A DNA stretch of 61,750 nucleotides from Nocardia sp. MH4 (GTDB taxonomy: Bacteria > Actinomycetota > Actinomycetes > Mycobacteriales > Mycobacteriaceae): the NCBI RefSeq assembly GCF_019266065.1, contig NZ_LPNR01000085.1, positions 1 to 61,750 of the forward strand, written 5' to 3'. The first letter of the stretch is position 1, and every line of letters begins with the position of its first letter. The translations under genes were made by a program, and so were the position numbers. The notes under the pieces were generated by a model, which was given only the letters and a program-made list of their open reading frames with translations, ran no database searches and was not told the DNA's origin. Below, one piece after another: positions 60,358-61,750 of the stretch.

Positions 60358-61479
60358 GTGAAGCATCGTAAGCCGAGTCGGGCGCAGCGAGCGATGGCCA
60401 GCACGTCGTTGCCCCTGGCCGCTGCGGCTGCCGTGGCAACCATTCTCGCGGCTCCGGCCGGCGCGGTCCCCAGTGACCAGCCGACCACTCCCGCGACCCC
60501 GGCGCCTGCGCAGCCGGGCACCCAGCAGCCCTCGGAGGAGGCGCCGGAGACCGGCGGCCCCGAGCAGACGCAGCCGGAGACGCCGGAGAACGTGAAGCCG
60601 GGCGAGACCAAGCCCGGTCAGACCAAGCCGACCCCGGCCCAGCCGGGCGTGACCAGCCCCGCGCCGGGTCAGCCGGGTCAGGCCACGCCTGCCACCCCGA
60701 CCCCGAGCCAGCCGGGCGTCACCAGCCCGCGCGTCGCGCCGCTGCCGGTGCCGGGTCAGACCGGCCAGGGCGGCCAGGCGCAGCCGGCCGTGCAGCCGGA
60801 GCGCGCGGGCACCACCCCGCAGGAGGAGACCACTCCAGGCCAGCAGGGCACCACGCCCGGCCAGCAGGGCACCACCCCGGGTCAGCCGGGTACCACGCCC
60901 GGCGGTCAGCAGTCGCAGGGTCAGCCGTCGCAGACCCAGCCGAGCGTGCCGTCCGATCAGGGCACGGCCACCGAGGGCGAGGGCTCCGACCAGCTCGTGC
61001 AGACGCCCACCTGGCAGGCGCCGCACTTCACCGACGCCCCGGCCGCGCCGGTCGTCGAGATGGAGGGCCCGCACCAGGAAGTCGGCGTCTCCATCGACGG
61101 CGGCGGCGTGCTGCCCGGTGTGGTCAACACCCACCACTACAACAACGCCTCCGGCTACGTCGGCACTGTCGGCTACCGCACGCCGACCGGTTTCGGTGAC
61201 GCGGGCGTCTCGGTCGAGTACATCGGCGAGAACTCGGTGAAGGTCACCACCTACAACGGTGGCGACGGCCGGGCCGACAACACCACCGTGACCGTCCTCG
61301 ACACCACCCAGGCCAACCTGGCCAAGGCGGCGGTCGAGAACTGGATCAAGGCGCAGCCGGGTGGCGCCGCCGCGATCGAAGCGGCCGCAAAGGCTACACT
61401 TCCGGTGCCGGGGGAGCTGCTTCAGACGGTGAACGTCGCAGGTGTCACCACCCAGTGGGGTGGCTCGCTCCAGTACTGA
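60358..61479 (+). CDS. secreted Pro/Gln/Thr/Gly-rich protein with C-terminal domain
   Basis: A 373-residue preprotein: basic N-region (MKHRKPSRAQR), hydrophobic core and cleavage near AGA-VPS (1-37), then a low-complexity Pro/Gln/Thr/Gly region (~40-215) with TTPGQQG repeats, then a ~140-residue domain starting APHFTDAPAAP with alternating strands (VGTVGYRTPTGFGDAGVSVEYIGE) and two helices. GTG 60358 lies ~10 nt after AAAGGGA; the frame extends to 60160 without signal features. It resembles wall-spanning or cell-surface proteins, and the C-terminal domain is unrecognised. Confidence 0.72.
   Translation: MKHRKPSRAQRAMASTSLPLAAAAAVATILAAPAGAVPSDQPTTPATPAPAQPGTQQPSEEAPETGGPEQTQPETPENVKPGETKPGQTKPTPAQPGVTSPAPGQPGQATPATPTPSQPGVTSPRVAPLPVPGQTGQGGQAQPAVQPERAGTTPQEETTPGQQGTTPGQQGTTPGQPGTTPGGQQSQGQPSQTQPSVPSDQGTATEGEGSDQLVQTPTWQAPHFTDAPAAPVVEMEGPHQEVGVSIDGGGVLPGVVNTHHYNNASGYVGTVGYRTPTGFGDAGVSVEYIGENSVKVTTYNGGDGRADNTTVTVLDTTQANLAKAAVENWIKAQPGGAAAIEAAAKATLPVPGELLQTVNVAGVTTQWGGSLQY
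60829..60903 (+). repeat. 21-bp tandem repeat encoding TTPGQQG
   Basis: Three full heptapeptide units plus a partial one (TTPGQQG, TTPGQQG, TTPGQPG, TTPG) at residues 158-182, with synonymous differences between units, so it is an in-frame protein repeat and not a CRISPR. Confidence 0.85.
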
Positions 61480-61491
61480 CACGCAGTACGT

Positions 61492-61526
61492 CGTGTGGGG
61501 CGGTCGGATGGCGACCGCCCCACACG
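61492..61526 (+). terminator. terminator hairpin after the secreted Pro-rich gene
   Basis: 15-bp perfect arms (61492-61506 and 61512-61526) around a 5-nt loop, 12 nt after the stop. No T-tract. Confidence 0.8.
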
Positions 61527-61550
61527 TGTGTCCTGGGGAAAGGATTGGAT

Positions 61551-61750
61551 TTGGGCACCGACGGTGACGACAACGAGCGCGGCGGCACACCACCCGCCGC
61601 CGGATTCGGTCCTCCCGTAGGCGATTTCGGGCCGCCCGTCGACGACGTGACCACCGGTTTCGGTGGTCCGCTCGCCGCGGCCCCGCCGCCCGCGCCGCCC
61701 GGCGGCCACCCGGAGATGGGCTGGCGACCGGCCGCGCCGCCGTCCGGTCC
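61551..61750 (+). CDS. N-terminal part of a Gly/Pro-rich protein (3' truncated)
   Basis: Open frame from TTG 61551, 6-7 nt after GGGGAAAGGA, running off the window. An in-frame TTG at 61545 is too close to the ribosome site. The 66 visible residues are Asp/Asn/Glu-rich, then Gly/Pro/Phe-rich (GFGPPVGDFGPPVDD), ending MGWRPAAPPSG. Such disordered N-termini precede a membrane domain in many Nocardia proteins, so family and function cannot be told. Confidence 0.5.
   Translation, partial: MGTDGDDNERGGTPPAAGFGPPVGDFGPPVDDVTTGFGGPLAAAPPPAPPGGHPEMGWRPAAPPSG

Noticed and set aside
60829..60903. Short tandem repeats suggesting CRISPR
   Set aside because: Unit length is 21 bp without spacers and it encodes in-frame heptapeptides of a secreted protein.

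Overview
The window is a high-GC actinobacterial chromosome segment, almost certainly from a mycolic-acid-containing member of the Mycobacteriales and most likely a Nocardia. The evidence is the GTG/TTG start use, many leaderless starts, several TetR/IclR regulator-operator pairs, a eukaryote-type NADP isocitrate dehydrogenase, steroid/lipid catabolic genes, a type VII secretion substrate-like cassette, and a right-hand third whose gene order matches from memory the Mycobacterium tuberculosis Rv3303c-Rv3319 neighbourhood. I see no rRNA, tRNA, CRISPR array, insertion sequence or prophage.

Layout. 1-7.5 kb: C-terminal end of an AAA/TPR regulator, a hemerythrin-like protein, icd, an MFS exporter, a RidA-family protein, a small secreted protein and a TetR gene with a palindromic operator. 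7.5-13.2 kb: a glycerol locus in which iclR-glpK1 is divergent from glpK2-glpD across a shared inverted repeat. 13.2-16.5 kb: a TetR gene with a 38-bp operator, an SDR and an NCS1 permease with a GlnR-like box. 16.7-21.4 kb: a five-gene operon (ltp1, SRPBCC, MaoC, SDR, fadE21) that supplies a thiolase, hydratase, dehydrogenase and acyl-CoA dehydrogenase, i.e. one complete beta-oxidation turn. 21.4-26.3 kb: an alpha/beta hydrolase, the overlapping trio xth / guanyl-specific RNase / barstar, a secreted peptide, and a TetR gene divergent from an MpaB-like oxygenase across tandem operators. 26.4-40.2 kb: trpS, YihY, a D,D-carboxypeptidase, an MFS-TetR operon, phhA with a SnoaL-like gene, an orphan VapB-like antitoxin, radC, a DUF1444-like gene, an alpha/beta hydrolase, a CYP125-family P450 with a TetR gene and a KstR-like site, and a fructosamine kinase.

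40.3-61.7 kb is the conserved backbone: sdhCDAB, the nucleoside salvage genes cdd-deoA-add, an Rv3311-like acidic protein, upp, pmmB, deoD, amiB1-amiA1, a gamma-glutamylcyclotransferase-like gene and lpdA. Between the Rv3311-like gene and upp sits a four-gene cassette with three successive 4-nt overlaps: an EspC-like protein, a WxG-plus-NlpC/P60 hydrolase, and two YbaB-like proteins. Together with the RNase-barstar pair coupled to xth, this cassette is the best candidate for an undescribed system. The window ends with a Pro-rich secreted protein and the start of another Pro-rich protein.

Nucleoside salvage (cdd, deoA, add, upp, deoD, pmmB) forms one functional theme, glycerol use a second, and acyl-CoA/steroid degradation a third. 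Regulators mostly sit next to the promoters they appear to control, with operators readable as inverted repeats on the -10 or -35 elements.
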